Assembly (NCBI RefSeq): GCF_000407145.1
Contig: NZ_KE136475.1
Location: 1-64,000 of the forward strand
Length of the DNA stretch: 64,000 bases
Direction of reading: 5' to 3'
Source: Enterococcus caccae ATCC BAA-1240
GTDB taxonomy: Bacteria; Bacillota; Bacilli; Lactobacillales; Enterococcaceae
Position 1 is the first letter of the stretch, and every line of letters begins with the position of its first letter. A program made the translations under genes and the position numbers. Below, one piece after another: positions 48,311-58,300 of the stretch. Under the pieces are notes generated by a model that was not told where the DNA came from, did not search any database, and was given only the letters and a program-made list of their open reading frames with translations.

Positions 48311-48883
48311 ATGGAAGAAAGATTGTCAACTAGGGATATGTTGGAAATAATTGAAGAAAAATATGAGATGACGGGAATTATTACTGTGCGCACATTACAA
48401 AATTGGATTAATGAGTTGAAGATCAAACCTGTCACAACAGATGAAACTCGACAAGCTGATATAAGATACTCTAAGAAAGATTTTGAAATGTTACTTGAAA
48501 GAAAGGAAGAATCTCTAAAAAAAAATAAAAAGAATGCGTGGCGACGGCAGGTTAGCTTTTCAAAAGCTGAAAAGATCGTTGATAAAGCTAATCAATCAGA
48601 GTATATGACTATTGATAATTTAATAAGAACAAGAGAACAAGACAGTCTGAAAAATCTTTCTGATGGCTTGTACTATACCAACAAGCAAGCTGTTGAACAG
48701 ATAATAAAAGATGATATGCTAGAATTGTGTTTTAAAAAACTATTCCCTAAAAAGAGTTTTGATGAAGAGAAAATGATTGAAATGTATTCAATTAAAGTAG
48801 GAGATTTTGATGCTACAGATGTAGAACGAGCAGAAGCAATCAGATATATGAAAGAAAAAGAGTATATTAAAAATACTTATTGA
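48311..48883 (+). CDS. Putative MerR-like regulator of the element
   Basis: The 190-residue protein has an N-terminal HTH-like segment (STRDMLEIIEEKYEMTGIITVRTLQNWINELKIKP) and a RYSKKDFEMLLE tail common in MerR-type helices, followed by a basic helical region. The ATG at 48311 has AAGAAGG upstream; the frame to 48251 overlaps the promoter. Its divergence from the mobilization operon suggests a repressor or activator of transfer genes. Confidence 0.6.
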   Translation: MEERLSTRDMLEIIEEKYEMTGIITVRTLQNWINELKIKPVTTDETRQADIRYSKKDFEMLLERKEESLKKNKKNAWRRQVSFSKAEKIVDKANQSEYMTIDNLIRTREQDSLKNLSDGLYYTNKQAVEQIIKDDMLELCFKKLFPKKSFDEEKMIEMYSIKVGDFDATDVERAEAIRYMKEKEYIKNTY

Positions 48884-48900
48884 TTTCTAATTAGTATAAA

Positions 48901-48931
48901 AAACCACAATCAAAACTGATTGTGGTTTCTT
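48901..48931. terminator. Shared terminator between regulator and cargo lipoprotein genes
   Basis: AAACCACAATCA and TGATTGTGGTTT form a 12-bp stem around AAAC, with A- and T-rich flanks. Confidence 0.8.
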
Positions 48932-48952
48932 TTAAATAGAAAATACTATTGT

Positions 48953-49831
48953 TTAATCATCTAATTCTATGCCCTCTGCTCCAGGTTCATCTGCGATTAT
49001 CTTAATAGAGGAATCCTCTACTCTGGTACAAAGAAACTTGTTTTTAGCAATTCTTATTACCCTGTAAGTTGAATCATAGACAGGAAAATTTGCGTCTAGA
49101 GAGATATCGCTGGCTTCTAAGTTATAACTTTGTTCTTCTGTCTTGATATCCCACAAGTAAGCTTCACTATCAATCATTTTCAAAATGTTTTCAGTATATA
49201 ATCCGTCTCCGATGACATTAGGGATATCTAGAATTTCTTTATTAAATGAGAGTGATTCAATCTCTGTTTGATTACCGCTATTATCAGTAGACACCGTTAA
49301 TGCATATGGAGAAAAATTTCGTTTTGTTGCTTTGAAGTTTTCTAAACTATTTATGGCTCTATTAGTATAGTCAAGCTCTGCTTGATAGAAGTCAACTAAA
49401 TCTTCGGAAACGCTATCCAATTTTTTTTGAGTAACTTGTAAATGTTCTGTTATATACTCAATTCTTCCCTCTACTAAGGTATTATCATAATCTACTTGTT
49501 TGTCGGCTATGGACGATAGAATTTCTCTATCGTCTAGTTGTGCTAATGCTCCTAAATTTGAATAAAGATCGCCATCATATGTAGCAACTTTACCATCTTT
49601 AAATACATAAATTTCGCTAACTGATGTATCTTTACCGAAATCTTCAATATCCTCATTTACATAAAACCAAATTTTGGAATTATCATTGGATTTTAAATAT
49701 TCACTTAATGTGAATTGTTCCTTAGTTGTTGAGGTGTCCTTATTTTTTGACGTTTCTTCATTGGTATTTTGAGTACAACCAACTAATAATATGAATGCGA
49801 TAACTATTATTAAATTAAGTTTCTTTTTCAT
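48953..49831 (-). CDS. Cargo lipoprotein of unknown function
   Basis: The 292-residue product has lipobox LLVGC (Cys19) and an acidic mixed domain without known motifs. GGGTGG precedes the ATG at 49831. A hairpin just downstream of the convergent regulator (about 48898-48932, AACCACAATCA with TGATTGTGGTT) ends both genes. It may alter the cell surface, for example in exclusion of other elements, but that is a guess. Confidence 0.7.
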   Translation of the reverse strand: MKKKLNLIIVIAFILLVGCTQNTNEETSKNKDTSTTKEQFTLSEYLKSNDNSKIWFYVNEDIEDFGKDTSVSEIYVFKDGKVATYDGDLYSNLGALAQLDDREILSSIADKQVDYDNTLVEGRIEYITEHLQVTQKKLDSVSEDLVDFYQAELDYTNRAINSLENFKATKRNFSPYALTVSTDNSGNQTEIESLSFNKEILDIPNVIGDGLYTENILKMIDSEAYLWDIKTEEQSYNLEASDISLDANFPVYDSTYRVIRIAKNKFLCTRVEDSSIKIIADEPGAEGIELDD

Positions 49832-49971
49832 GTTTACCACCCTTTATTTTTTAGTTACAACTTATTGTATCAAGTGTATCAAATTTTTGCAATTCAAAAT
49901 GCAATGCAAATGGCAATGCTTCTTTTTCGTGCGAAACGAAATACAATTAATTATGACTGGAGGCATTGCAA

Positions 49972-50157
49972 TTGAAAAATTTTAAACTTAAGCCTAATCG
50001 AAAAGAGACTGAAAATAAAACAATCAGATTTCCTGTGCCACTGATAGAAAAAATTGAGGAAGTCATTACAGAAAATGATACAACTTTTTCTAGTTTTGTA
50101 ATTCAAGCCTGCGAGTTTGCTTTGGATAATATGGAGCAAAAAAGTACAAAGGATTGA
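49972..50157 (+). CDS. Small ribbon-helix-helix-like protein
   Basis: The 61-residue product reads KTIRFPVPLIEKIEEVITENDTTFSSFVIQACEFALDNM in its core (shown in parts: KTIRFPVPLIEKIEEV, then FSSFVIQACEFAL), a beta strand followed by two helices as in RHH/CopG proteins. TTG at 49972 has GGAGG eight bases upstream. It lies before the methyltransferase gene and may regulate it. Confidence 0.6.
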   Translation: MKNFKLKPNRKETENKTIRFPVPLIEKIEEVITENDTTFSSFVIQACEFALDNMEQKSTKD

Positions 50158-50220
50158 ATTTATTAAAATTAGTATATTATTTGTGATATAATGAAATCAA
50201 ATTATGTATAGGACGGTGCA

Positions 50221-51477
50221 ATGGTGTCTATAACCGAGATATTGAAGGAAAAAAGCATTGATTATTGGGACTTTGCTGATTCTAAGCTATTTGGTATCCA
50301 TAAAATCAGTTCTTACCCCGCAACTATGGTTCCTGATATGCAAAAAGAGTTAATTAAAATGGTAACTGAGGAAGATAAGTCTGTAAAAAACATATTAGAT
50401 CCTTTTCATGGGTCGGGAGTAACATTAGTTGAAGGAACTGGTTTAGGATTAGACCCAATAGGATTTGATATTAACCCTTTAGCTAATCTTATGACGCTTG
50501 TTAAATTGCAAGGAGTTAATAAAAAAATAGTGGAGTCTAGTAATAGAAGAATAATGAGAAAAGTTTTGGAAGATGACATTAATTTTGTAGTTCATGATTT
50601 TTATAATATAGAAAAATGGTTCCGCACGGATATTATTGAGAGTCTTAGTAAAATAAAACATATTATTCAACAAGAAAAATATAAATATATAAGACAGTAT
50701 TACTGGGTGTGTTTAATTAATGTTATTAAGAAATATAGTAATACTAGAAGTTCAACTTTTAAGCTGCATATAAAAAAAGAAGAAGATATCAACCAATTGA
50801 AAAATGATGTTTTTAAAGATTTTTTTCAAAACATTTCTACTTCTTATAAATATTTACCTGATTACTCTAGGCATAAAAAAGTGCTATTGTCTGTTGGAGA
50901 TACAAGAGAGTTATTATCCAAAACAGAACAAAATAGTATAGATTTGATTTGTACATCTCCTCCATATGGTGATAATGGAACAACAGTTACTTATGGACAA
51001 TATTCAATGCTACCATTGTACTGGATTAATAAGAAAGACTTAACAAAATTTGATGATAGTCTATTGGAAAATTACTCAAGTATTGATTCTGCAAGCTTGG
51101 GTGGGCCTAAAAGCATTCCAAGCAAAGTACACTATACTTCTGATAGATTAATAAATTATTTGGATTCTATATCTCTTTCCAAACATAGAAAGGTAATAAA
51201 TTTTGTTAATGACTATCTGGATGCTTTTGATAAAATGCATAATGTTTTAAAACCTGGTAAGTTCATGATTGTAACGCTGGGTAATAGGCGAGTTGATAAT
51301 GAGATTTTACCACTTACTGAAATTACCAAAGATTTTTTACTGGAGAAGGGTTTTAGTATTGAGGCCGAATTATCAAGAAATATACCTGTAAAAAGAATGC
51401 CTAGAAAAGTTTCAAGAGTGAATAATAAAGCTGTCAGTTCAATGAATACTGAATATGTATTAATTTTAAAAAAATAA
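50221..51477 (+). CDS. DNA methyltransferase (amino-MTase, TSPPY type)
   Basis: The 418-residue enzyme has motif I DPFHGSGVTLVEG (60-72) with GFDINP, and the catalytic motif IV TSPPYGDNG (245-253), in the order I then IV. TSPPY is typical of N4-cytosine or some N6-adenine DNA methylases. It starts 63 bases after the RHH-like gene and is followed after 24 bases by the GHKL ATPase gene. No restriction endonuclease gene is adjacent. Target site unknown. Confidence 0.85.
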   Translation: MVSITEILKEKSIDYWDFADSKLFGIHKISSYPATMVPDMQKELIKMVTEEDKSVKNILDPFHGSGVTLVEGTGLGLDPIGFDINPLANLMTLVKLQGVNKKIVESSNRRIMRKVLEDDINFVVHDFYNIEKWFRTDIIESLSKIKHIIQQEKYKYIRQYYWVCLINVIKKYSNTRSSTFKLHIKKEEDINQLKNDVFKDFFQNISTSYKYLPDYSRHKKVLLSVGDTRELLSKTEQNSIDLICTSPPYGDNGTTVTYGQYSMLPLYWINKKDLTKFDDSLLENYSSIDSASLGGPKSIPSKVHYTSDRLINYLDSISLSKHRKVINFVNDYLDAFDKMHNVLKPGKFMIVTLGNRRVDNEILPLTEITKDFLLEKGFSIEAELSRNIPVKRMPRKVSRVNNKAVSSMNTEYVLILKK

Positions 51478-51501
51478 GTAAAATCTAGGAGTTGATGTTG
51501 G

Positions 51502-53652
51502 ATGGAGGAACTTACTGTTGAATTTTCCGTGGATGATGTTATTTCAGTCATTTCAAATGTAACTAGTCCGTTTGTAGTTATTTCAGAACTTATTAAAAAT
51601 GGTGTGGATGCTAATGCGAGTGAAGTTAAAGTGGATTTGGATACATTAAATGGTTCTATATCTATTAAAGATAATGGGGATGGTTTTACCCGCGAGGAAA
51701 TTATGGAATTGGCAAAAATTGCTCAATCAAGTAAAAAGAGAGGAGGCTACCTAGAAAATAGTAGAGGTAATACATTATTAGGGAGTAAGGGATTAGCAAT
51801 TTATTCTGTTTTCTCATTAGGAAAAAAACTGGAAATATGGTCATATTCAGATGATGGGAATTTTCATGTGTCATGGGAAATGGAAGATGGATTGTTTTAT
51901 GAAGAACTCCCAATAGGAACTATTGATAGTGGTACTGTAGTAATTATTTCTGAGATAGAGATTGATGACATGGTGTTATTGAGCTCAGATAAAGAATTAA
52001 ATAAATTTAAGCATATATCTATGAATAAATTTGTGGATGATATGAGCTTAACTAGTCTTATAATAACGAAAAATGGTGAGAATTTTGATATTTCAGTTGA
52101 TAATATAACGACTTTCGAATCGGATTTTGATGTTATCATTTCTTTCGAATATAATTCTGATGAAAATTCTTTAACCTATTCATATGCGACAGATGATGTT
52201 AGAGTCACATCAGATGACTTGGTTTTTGATCTAAATTCTTCAGAATCGGTGGATTCCATTTTGGAACAAAAATATCAATTTGATCCTGTGGAAATTAAAT
52301 TTGATGACTATTTAACAGGTGGATTGGTACATTTGAATGAAATCGCTATTCCACATTTTGAAGGTAAATGGTATGTTAAGAAAAATAGAAAAACCAATCA
52401 GATGAATAGTTTTGAAAGCGGTATTAGACTTTATGTGAATAAATTTGCTTTGTATAACTATCTCAATAAAAATAACGACTGGCTACAATTGACTAATATA
52501 AGTCAAACGAAGAAAATAAATGATCTTAGACAACATAATGTATATGGGTATGTATCATTTGATAATTTTAATGACCTTTCAGAAGGGTTAAGAATTTCAA
52601 ATGAAAGAGGTGGCTTCATTGAAAATAAATATTATCACAAATTTATTGATATTTTGTACAACTACATTTTATATCCTTCCATAAGTATTAATTTAGCGGT
52701 CAAAAATGGATTGTTTGTCGAGCGAAGTGAAACTATTCAGAATCAAGAAGAGGAAGAAGAAAATGATTCAAATGTTGAAAATCGAGACTCGGAATCTGAT
52801 AATGAAGAAAGCATAGATGATAATACAACGGTTTCTAACGATCCTCCTTCTCCAGAGAGTAGTGGGCAGGTGGGTTCTAACGATCCAGACAGTAATGAGA
52901 TAAAAATACTAAAAATGAATTCTAAAGAAATTGAAGCTGGAGAGCAACTCCTTCTTAAAGACTCGGAATTAATTGAAGAGATGTTTATCGATGGTATTAC
53001 GATTATTCACAATAAATTGAATGTAGATGCGAATGAGGTGGTAACTTCTGATAATTTAGCAGGAGAATATCCTGTTGAGTATTGTTGGAATGGTCACAAG
53101 GAAATCTTATATCTAACTATAAAAAATCGTGAAATTATAAATAATAGAGAAGGAAATTATTTCTTTAGAAATAGTAATCATTTTGTGGGAGATATAGATT
53201 TGTCTGATATTAATGAGTTGGTTCATCAACTTTATGATTTAGATTATGATAATAAATATTTGCTTTTTATCATTAGTTTTAGGGCTATTTTTGAAGATAT
53301 TACTAAATCATACATTGGAAGCAGAACAGATCTATCTTTGATGGGACAGCTAAAATTGAATGTAGAAAAAATGATTGACGATTTGATTGAAGTTATTGCT
53401 ATCGCTCCTAATGATGCTCTGAAAGATAAAAAAATAAGAGTTCATAAGAAATTTAAAGGAAGAGACGCTTTGAAAAACTTTTTAACCTCAATAAAAGTTA
53501 AATTTTCTAATGAGTCCTATGATCAATTTCTGCATTCGTTGACACATAACCCTGCAAAAATAGATAAAGAGCTTGCTCTAGAGATTTCTAATGATATAAT
53601 ATTACCACTATATGTTTTAATAAAATGTTTAAGAGATGAATCAATTATTTAA
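51502..53652 (+). CDS. MORC/MutL-like GHKL ATPase paired with the methyltransferase
   Basis: The 716-residue protein has an N-terminal GHKL ATPase: N box ELIKNGVDANA (29-39), G1 motif DNGDGF (57-62) and G2 GSKGLA (94-99). A transducer-like domain follows, then an acidic low-complexity linker (about 415-470). The C terminus is helical and ends in a conserved-looking FLHSLTHNP segment. Bacterial MORC-like ATPases beside DNA methylases have been proposed as restriction-modification parts (Iyer, Abhiman and Aravind 2008). No known nuclease motif is seen by eye. Confidence 0.75.
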   Translation: MEELTVEFSVDDVISVISNVTSPFVVISELIKNGVDANASEVKVDLDTLNGSISIKDNGDGFTREEIMELAKIAQSSKKRGGYLENSRGNTLLGSKGLAIYSVFSLGKKLEIWSYSDDGNFHVSWEMEDGLFYEELPIGTIDSGTVVIISEIEIDDMVLLSSDKELNKFKHISMNKFVDDMSLTSLIITKNGENFDISVDNITTFESDFDVIISFEYNSDENSLTYSYATDDVRVTSDDLVFDLNSSESVDSILEQKYQFDPVEIKFDDYLTGGLVHLNEIAIPHFEGKWYVKKNRKTNQMNSFESGIRLYVNKFALYNYLNKNNDWLQLTNISQTKKINDLRQHNVYGYVSFDNFNDLSEGLRISNERGGFIENKYYHKFIDILYNYILYPSISINLAVKNGLFVERSETIQNQEEEEENDSNVENRDSESDNEESIDDNTTVSNDPPSPESSGQVGSNDPDSNEIKILKMNSKEIEAGEQLLLKDSELIEEMFIDGITIIHNKLNVDANEVVTSDNLAGEYPVEYCWNGHKEILYLTIKNREIINNREGNYFFRNSNHFVGDIDLSDINELVHQLYDLDYDNKYLLFIISFRAIFEDITKSYIGSRTDLSLMGQLKLNVEKMIDDLIEVIAIAPNDALKDKKIRVHKKFKGRDALKNFLTSIKVKFSNESYDQFLHSLTHNPAKIDKELALEISNDIILPLYVLIKCLRDESII

Positions 53653-53681
53653 TGGAAGATTATTATTAAGAGGACTAAAAA

Positions 53682-53728
53682 AGTATTCAACTAGCATCCA
53701 TATTATTTTTTGGTTCAAATTGGTTCAA
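53682..53728 (+). repeat. Right integrase-arm repeats
   Basis: TTGGTTCAA doublet at 53710-53718 and 53720-53728, plus AGTATTCAACTAGCATC at 53682-53698, which is the inverted copy of the segment at 44487-44503. Confidence 0.75.
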
Positions 53729-53844
53729 GTACCATCAATAAACATCCGAATTTGTCCATCTCAATCCATATTCTAAACTAGTAAGTTATTGATATAAAAG
53801 GATTCCTCTGGATTGACATTCGTAATTGATAGTAATTTCTGTTT

Positions 53845-53858
53845 TCAAAACGTTAATC
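53845..53858 (+). other. attR core
   Basis: Exact copy of the 14-bp attL core. The chromosomal sequence after it begins with the original rpsI downstream region. Confidence 0.85.
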
Positions 53859-53876
53859 TTTGTTATATCAAGGATT

Positions 53877-53917
53877 TCAAGACACTTTCCAGTTTTTGGA
53901 AGGTGTCTTTTTTTGAT
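53877..53917 (+). terminator. Original rpsI terminator, displaced by the insertion
   Basis: AGACACTTTCC pairs with GGAAGGTGTCT (one G-T), followed by TTTTTT. It lies about 20 bases after attR, where the rpsI transcript would end in a strain without the element. Confidence 0.8.
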
Positions 53918-53934
53918 TTGTTTACGACTGTTTC

Positions 53935-54170
53935 GTCCATCACTCTTGATTCACTCGTCTATGTTCCTCCAAACGTTTAATTGTGTTAATTTAGGTTTGT
54001 TCATCTGTATGTCCATAAACGTCTCGAATCATCATTGAAGCATTACAAAATCTTTAGCGTTTAAGTTAAATCCACCACCAAGAAGATGTCTTAGTAAATA
54101 ATGCCCGTTAAGTGTTGGACGTAACGTAAATGATATTGTAGACACTGTTTTATGATCCAATAAATGATAA
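53935..54170 (-). pseudogene. Possible decayed coding sequence right of attR
   Basis: On the minus strand two short broken frames read like protein: FTLRPTLNGHYLLRHLLGGG and, further on, MIRDVYGHTDEQT then INTIKRLEEHRRVNQ after a stop. The YGHTDEQT text recalls the end of tyrosine recombinases, so it may be a remnant of an older insertion. Stops and frame changes exclude a working gene. The rest of 53920-54360 shows nothing else. Confidence 0.3.
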
Positions 54171-54360
54171 ATATAGTATAAAGTAACTATTCATACCAAA
54201 ATAAATAGAAAGATGAGTTACTTTTATTTAAAAGTTCATATAAAAAATGTAGGGGAGATACGAATGTGAACCGTAATCTCATGTTCATAAATCAGGAATA
54301 TATAATATTTTTGGATAAAATGTTAAAAATAAAGTATGTAGCTACTATGGGGGTGTTCAT

Positions 54361-54507
54361 TTGTTTGCTAGGATTAGAAAAAATAACGAGATACACGTTC
54401 ATGACATTCATTCTAGAGAAGAGATGGCTAAACTTAGAGAGGCTGATAAACAAGGCAGTGGCTATTTGTTGGACAGTTTTGCCTCTTCATTTGTTAGGAT
54501 GAACTAA
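54361..54507 (+). CDS. Small ORF of 48 codons, possibly a gene fragment
   Basis: TTG at 54361 with TGGGGGTG upstream opens a frame reading like real protein (FARIRKNNEIHVHDIHSREE, later GYLLDSFASSFVRMN). The 78-codon frame that overlaps it at 54266-54502 has poor composition and no ribosome site. It may be the 3' part of a lost gene. After it, 54508-54751 is AT-rich and empty. Confidence 0.35.
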   Translation: MFARIRKNNEIHVHDIHSREEMAKLREADKQGSGYLLDSFASSFVRMN

Positions 54508-54751
54508 AGCGTGATTTTCATGAAGGGCAAAAGGGATTTATAAGAATTTTATTAAAATAAATTCAATTAGTCATCTAATTTTTGATACAAAACTTAGGGA
54601 GTTTTATTACCTATAAGCAGTTAGTATGTACTTAAATATATATGATAAAAATGATTTACAATTAAATAATCTATTTTTTCTTTAAAAATAATAAAATGTT
54701 CAATTGGAGTTAAAGTATTTTCTTAAAATCACATTTTATTTCTAAAAACCG

Positions 54752-54781
54752 TTGACAATCAGACTTAATGACCGATATACT
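54752..54781 (+). promoter_or_regulatory. esxA promoter
   Basis: TTGACA (54752-54757) and TATACT (54776-54781) are 18 bases apart, 40 bases before the start codon. Confidence 0.8.
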
Positions 54782-54821
54782 ATTTATGTAAACAAATTGA
54801 TTATACAGAGGAGAGATTATA

Positions 54822-55118
54822 ATGGCAGGAGCAATTTCGGTCACGCCCGAGCAACTGAAATCACAAGCAAAGGTTTATACACAATCACAACAACAAATTC
54901 AAGATGCGATTCGTAAAGTAAATTCTATGAATCAACAAATCGCTCAAGAATGGAAAGGTCAAGCGTTTCAATCATATTTAGAACAATACAATCAATTAGA
55001 AGGAAACGTTAAAAAAATGGAAGAATTATTGATCAGCATTAATAGTCAATTGAACAAATATGCTGATACAGTTGCGCAACGCGATCAACAAGATGCAAGT
55101 TCTTTCGGTTTAAACTAA
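54822..55118 (+). CDS. esxA: WXG100-family type VII secretion substrate EsxA
   Basis: The 98-residue protein is a helical hairpin with the turn EWKGQAF (W-x-G at about residues 46-48) and a C-terminal helix with YxxxxxQ-type spacing. It is secreted by the type VII system as a dimer. AGAGGAGAG precedes the ATG. It has its own promoter and a terminator that may reduce read-through into the secretion genes. Confidence 0.95.
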   Translation: MAGAISVTPEQLKSQAKVYTQSQQQIQDAIRKVNSMNQQIAQEWKGQAFQSYLEQYNQLEGNVKKMEELLISINSQLNKYADTVAQRDQQDASSFGLN

Positions 55119-55132
55119 ATTAATTTTGAAAT

Positions 55133-55172
55133 AAAAAAGCGTCAGTGCAATTCATTGCGCGGGCGTTTTTTC
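55133..55172 (+). terminator. Terminator after esxA
   Basis: AAAAAGCGTCAGTGCAAT pairs, with several mismatches and G-T pairs, with ATTGCGCGGGCGTTTTTT. It may be partial, so that esxA is made in excess over the secretion genes. Confidence 0.75.
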
Positions 55173-55352
55173 ATTATCTAGCTGCAAGAGTTAGCGCTAC
55201 GCCTGGCTTTTACCGCATCAATTGCTAAGAGCTAAAGCTCTAAGGATTGAAGGGTTCGGGAAAAAGATAAAAAATGACTGAGGTAATGTTTATCTTTTCC
55301 TGTCAGAGCTGAACGAGCTCTTTTAGCTTTTACATTAGGAGAGAAGAGGAAA

Positions 55353-58300
55353 TTGAAAAATAAATTAAAAAAGTATCTTCCTGTTATTTCGATTGTTTTC
55401 AGTAGCATATTGTTCTTATCTATTCTTTCTTATATTGGTTTTAAAAGTGATAATATCCAACAAACGTCTAATGAAAAGGTAACGAAAATGCAGTATGTAT
55501 TGGTAAATGAAGACAAAGGGACTCTGTTTGAAGGGAAAAAATACTCTTTAGGAACTGATTTTGTTACCTTGATCAATCAAGATACCGCTAACCGATGGGA
55601 GACCACGACCAGAGATATTGCTAGTCGTGGAGTTACTGATGGACAATTTGATGCGCAGATTATTATTCCGCAAGATTTCTCTGAACGATTACTTTCATTA
55701 CAAAGTATAAATCCAGAAAAAGCTTTAGTAGAGTATCAAGTAAGAGAAGGTCAAAACGAGATAACCAATCAGGCGATTCAGGTAAAAGTAAATGATATTT
55801 TAAAAGATTTCAATCAACGAATTGTACAAATGTATTTTTCAAGTATTGTAGGAAATTTATCTGAAGCGCAACAAAACGTTAACCAAATTGTTGGATTAGA
55901 AACAAATCACAAAAATAATTTGGAGAAAACAATTTATTTACCATTTAAAGAAGTACCAACGAATTTTTCAAATGTCATTGATACAGCAAGTATCTTAGAT
56001 GAAGACAATAAAATGTTTACATCGGAACAAAAAGCATTTGTTCAATCAGTGAAGCAATTGATGGAAAGTAATAACGCTGGTTTGGAAGCGAATAGTCAGT
56101 CAACAGAGGAAGTACAGAAATCTGTGAATGATTATGCAGATGAAGCAAATAAAAAATTAGAAACATCCATTAAACAGTTCAATGCGCAATTTGAGCTACA
56201 AAAAGAACAATTAGAAGCGCAATGGCAAAATGACCTAAAAGGTTACAAAGCGCAATATGATGGTTTTGATGAGAGTATAAACAATCAATTAGGGCTGTTT
56301 CTTACAAAAGGGTCTGAAGAATCTAAAGACACTGGCGTTTACGCGAATTTTTTAACGAATGCTTATGCATTTAAAGAAACACAAAGTAAGAGAATTAAAG
56401 AGTTAACAAGTGAAATAAAAGATTTGGAAAAACAAGTAACAGAATTAACAACTTTAAAAGAGGATGTTGCAGAAAAGTACTACAACGATAAAAATGCTGA
56501 TTCCGAAACTGCGGAAGAAGACCAAGTGAAACTAGCTATTTCAAAATTAATATCACCTGTGGATAAAGATTCTGAGATTAAGGAAGATGGAGAATACTTA
56601 ACTGCTGTAAAGAACGAACTTCAAAAATTACAAGAACAGGCACTTCCTTCGAGCACGGATTTTCCGATTCTTTTAGCAAAACTTGTAGGTGATGGACTAC
56701 TTACGCCATCAGAAAGTGACAAATTAAGTGCTTCATATAATTTGGTGACGCATTATGATCCTACTCTCACCTCGGGGAATGGGAATCAATTTAACATACT
56801 GTCAACGGTTCCGAAAGAAGATCGTTTATCTAATTTCAATGTAACGAATACAGTGAATGTAGATTTGACACGGGCCAATCAGAGTGTGCAATTCGGACAT
56901 ATATTTAATGCTGGAAGCAGTGGTGAAGTCAAAGTTATTAATATGGGAACAATCAGAGATAATTTAGAAAGAGAAATCCTTCGTCATTTATCTGGTTCAG
57001 ACTATACCGCAACTGTTTCTAATGATGAAACACAGCTAACGATAGCAATTATACTTAAGGACACTGAAAGTACTGAACCGCCCAAAGCACCTGTGAATTC
57101 TAATATGTCGTACACATTTGACTCCCAGATACAATGGACATATCCGGATGATTCTAGTGATCATAATGAATATTATCAATGTAACTATTTTTGGAAATGG
57201 AACAATTCAATCACAGCGTCTGGACAATTGGCCGCTTATATCGATAAAGACCAGCCTTTAAAACAAGATTTACCTGAACTTTTTAGTCTTTTTACAATCT
57301 TAACATCAGCTGCTGAGAAATTAACCACTATATACGCTGATCCGACTCAACAAGATGTTGCTAGCTTTGCTGGCTATGTCACAAGTAATCCAGATAAATC
57401 ATTCAATGAATTAGCTACACCTAATTCTGTTTATTGGCTATACGATAATGTCACGGATACTAAAAAAGTTTCACAAATTTCGGAGTCGCTCTATAAAAAT
57501 TATAGGGAAAACGGCGATAGTCTATATAAAGACATTGTAGCGCAAATCGACAAACTAAACGCTACAATCGGAACACGTACTGATAAAAATGAAGGCGAAG
57601 CGATGACGTTATATGGCACATTAAATCTGATGACCGTACCAGATATGATGTTACAAGAAGCCTCGACTTTAGGAGAATGGTTTGATAAAGCCAGCCAAGA
57701 AATCGATACAACTTATAATTCGTGGAAGGAAACAGAGCGAGTAGCGGCAGAATCTGTTATTACGGATACAAATGCGCATCCTGATAAGAATGATACAGCT
57801 GCAATCAACGCTACTACAGAAAGTCTAGTAAAAAATATCCAGACATTAGCTAGTAGTTCGAAGGAAACGGCGAAAACAACAGAAGAATCAGCAGCGCAAG
57901 TCAAAGACGTTGCACCGATTATTCAAACCTTAAAAGAATCGACAAACAAAGTGCAAACAGATGCCAATGGTATTCTAACAAACCTAGATAAAACCGTTAC
58001 TGAAGTACATGAAAAAACAAATGACAATGCGAAGTATGCAGAAACATTTGATAAAGTTCTTTCTAATACAAGAAATGGCGGTTCGGATAATACTACAGTC
58101 TTTAATTTCCTTTCGAATCCAATTCAAGAAAAAGGCGATTTTGGAAAGACGAGACAAAATTCGTTGATTCCGTATTATGCAACAATTATAGCAGCATTCA
58201 TTATTATTTTGGTTGCTACAGGGATGCAAAAATACATGAAACGAAGAAAAGTATCTAAAACGGACTTGCTAATGAATCCATCAAGAGCTTGGTACAATAC

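Larger units (their letters stand above)
43317..53858. mobile_element. Integrative mobilizable element inserted at the 3' end of rpsI
   Basis: The borders are two copies of TCAAAACGTTAATC, at 43317-43330 (attL, end of rpsI) and 53845-53858 (attR). Between them lie a tyrosine integrase next to attL, an excisionase-like gene, a Rep/MobT-type relaxase, an oriT-like palindrome cluster, an FtsK-type coupling ATPase and a DUF961-like gene, in the order of the Tn916-superfamily processing module. No mating-pore genes are present, so it probably moves with help from another element. Cargo at the right is a lipoprotein, a DNA methyltransferase and a GHKL ATPase. The 3' end of rpsI is a known ICE target in streptococci. 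Confidence 0.9.

Noticed and set aside
54266-54502. 78-codon frame right of the rpsI element
   Set aside because: No ribosome site and odd composition; the overlapping 48-codon frame at 54361 looks more protein-like.
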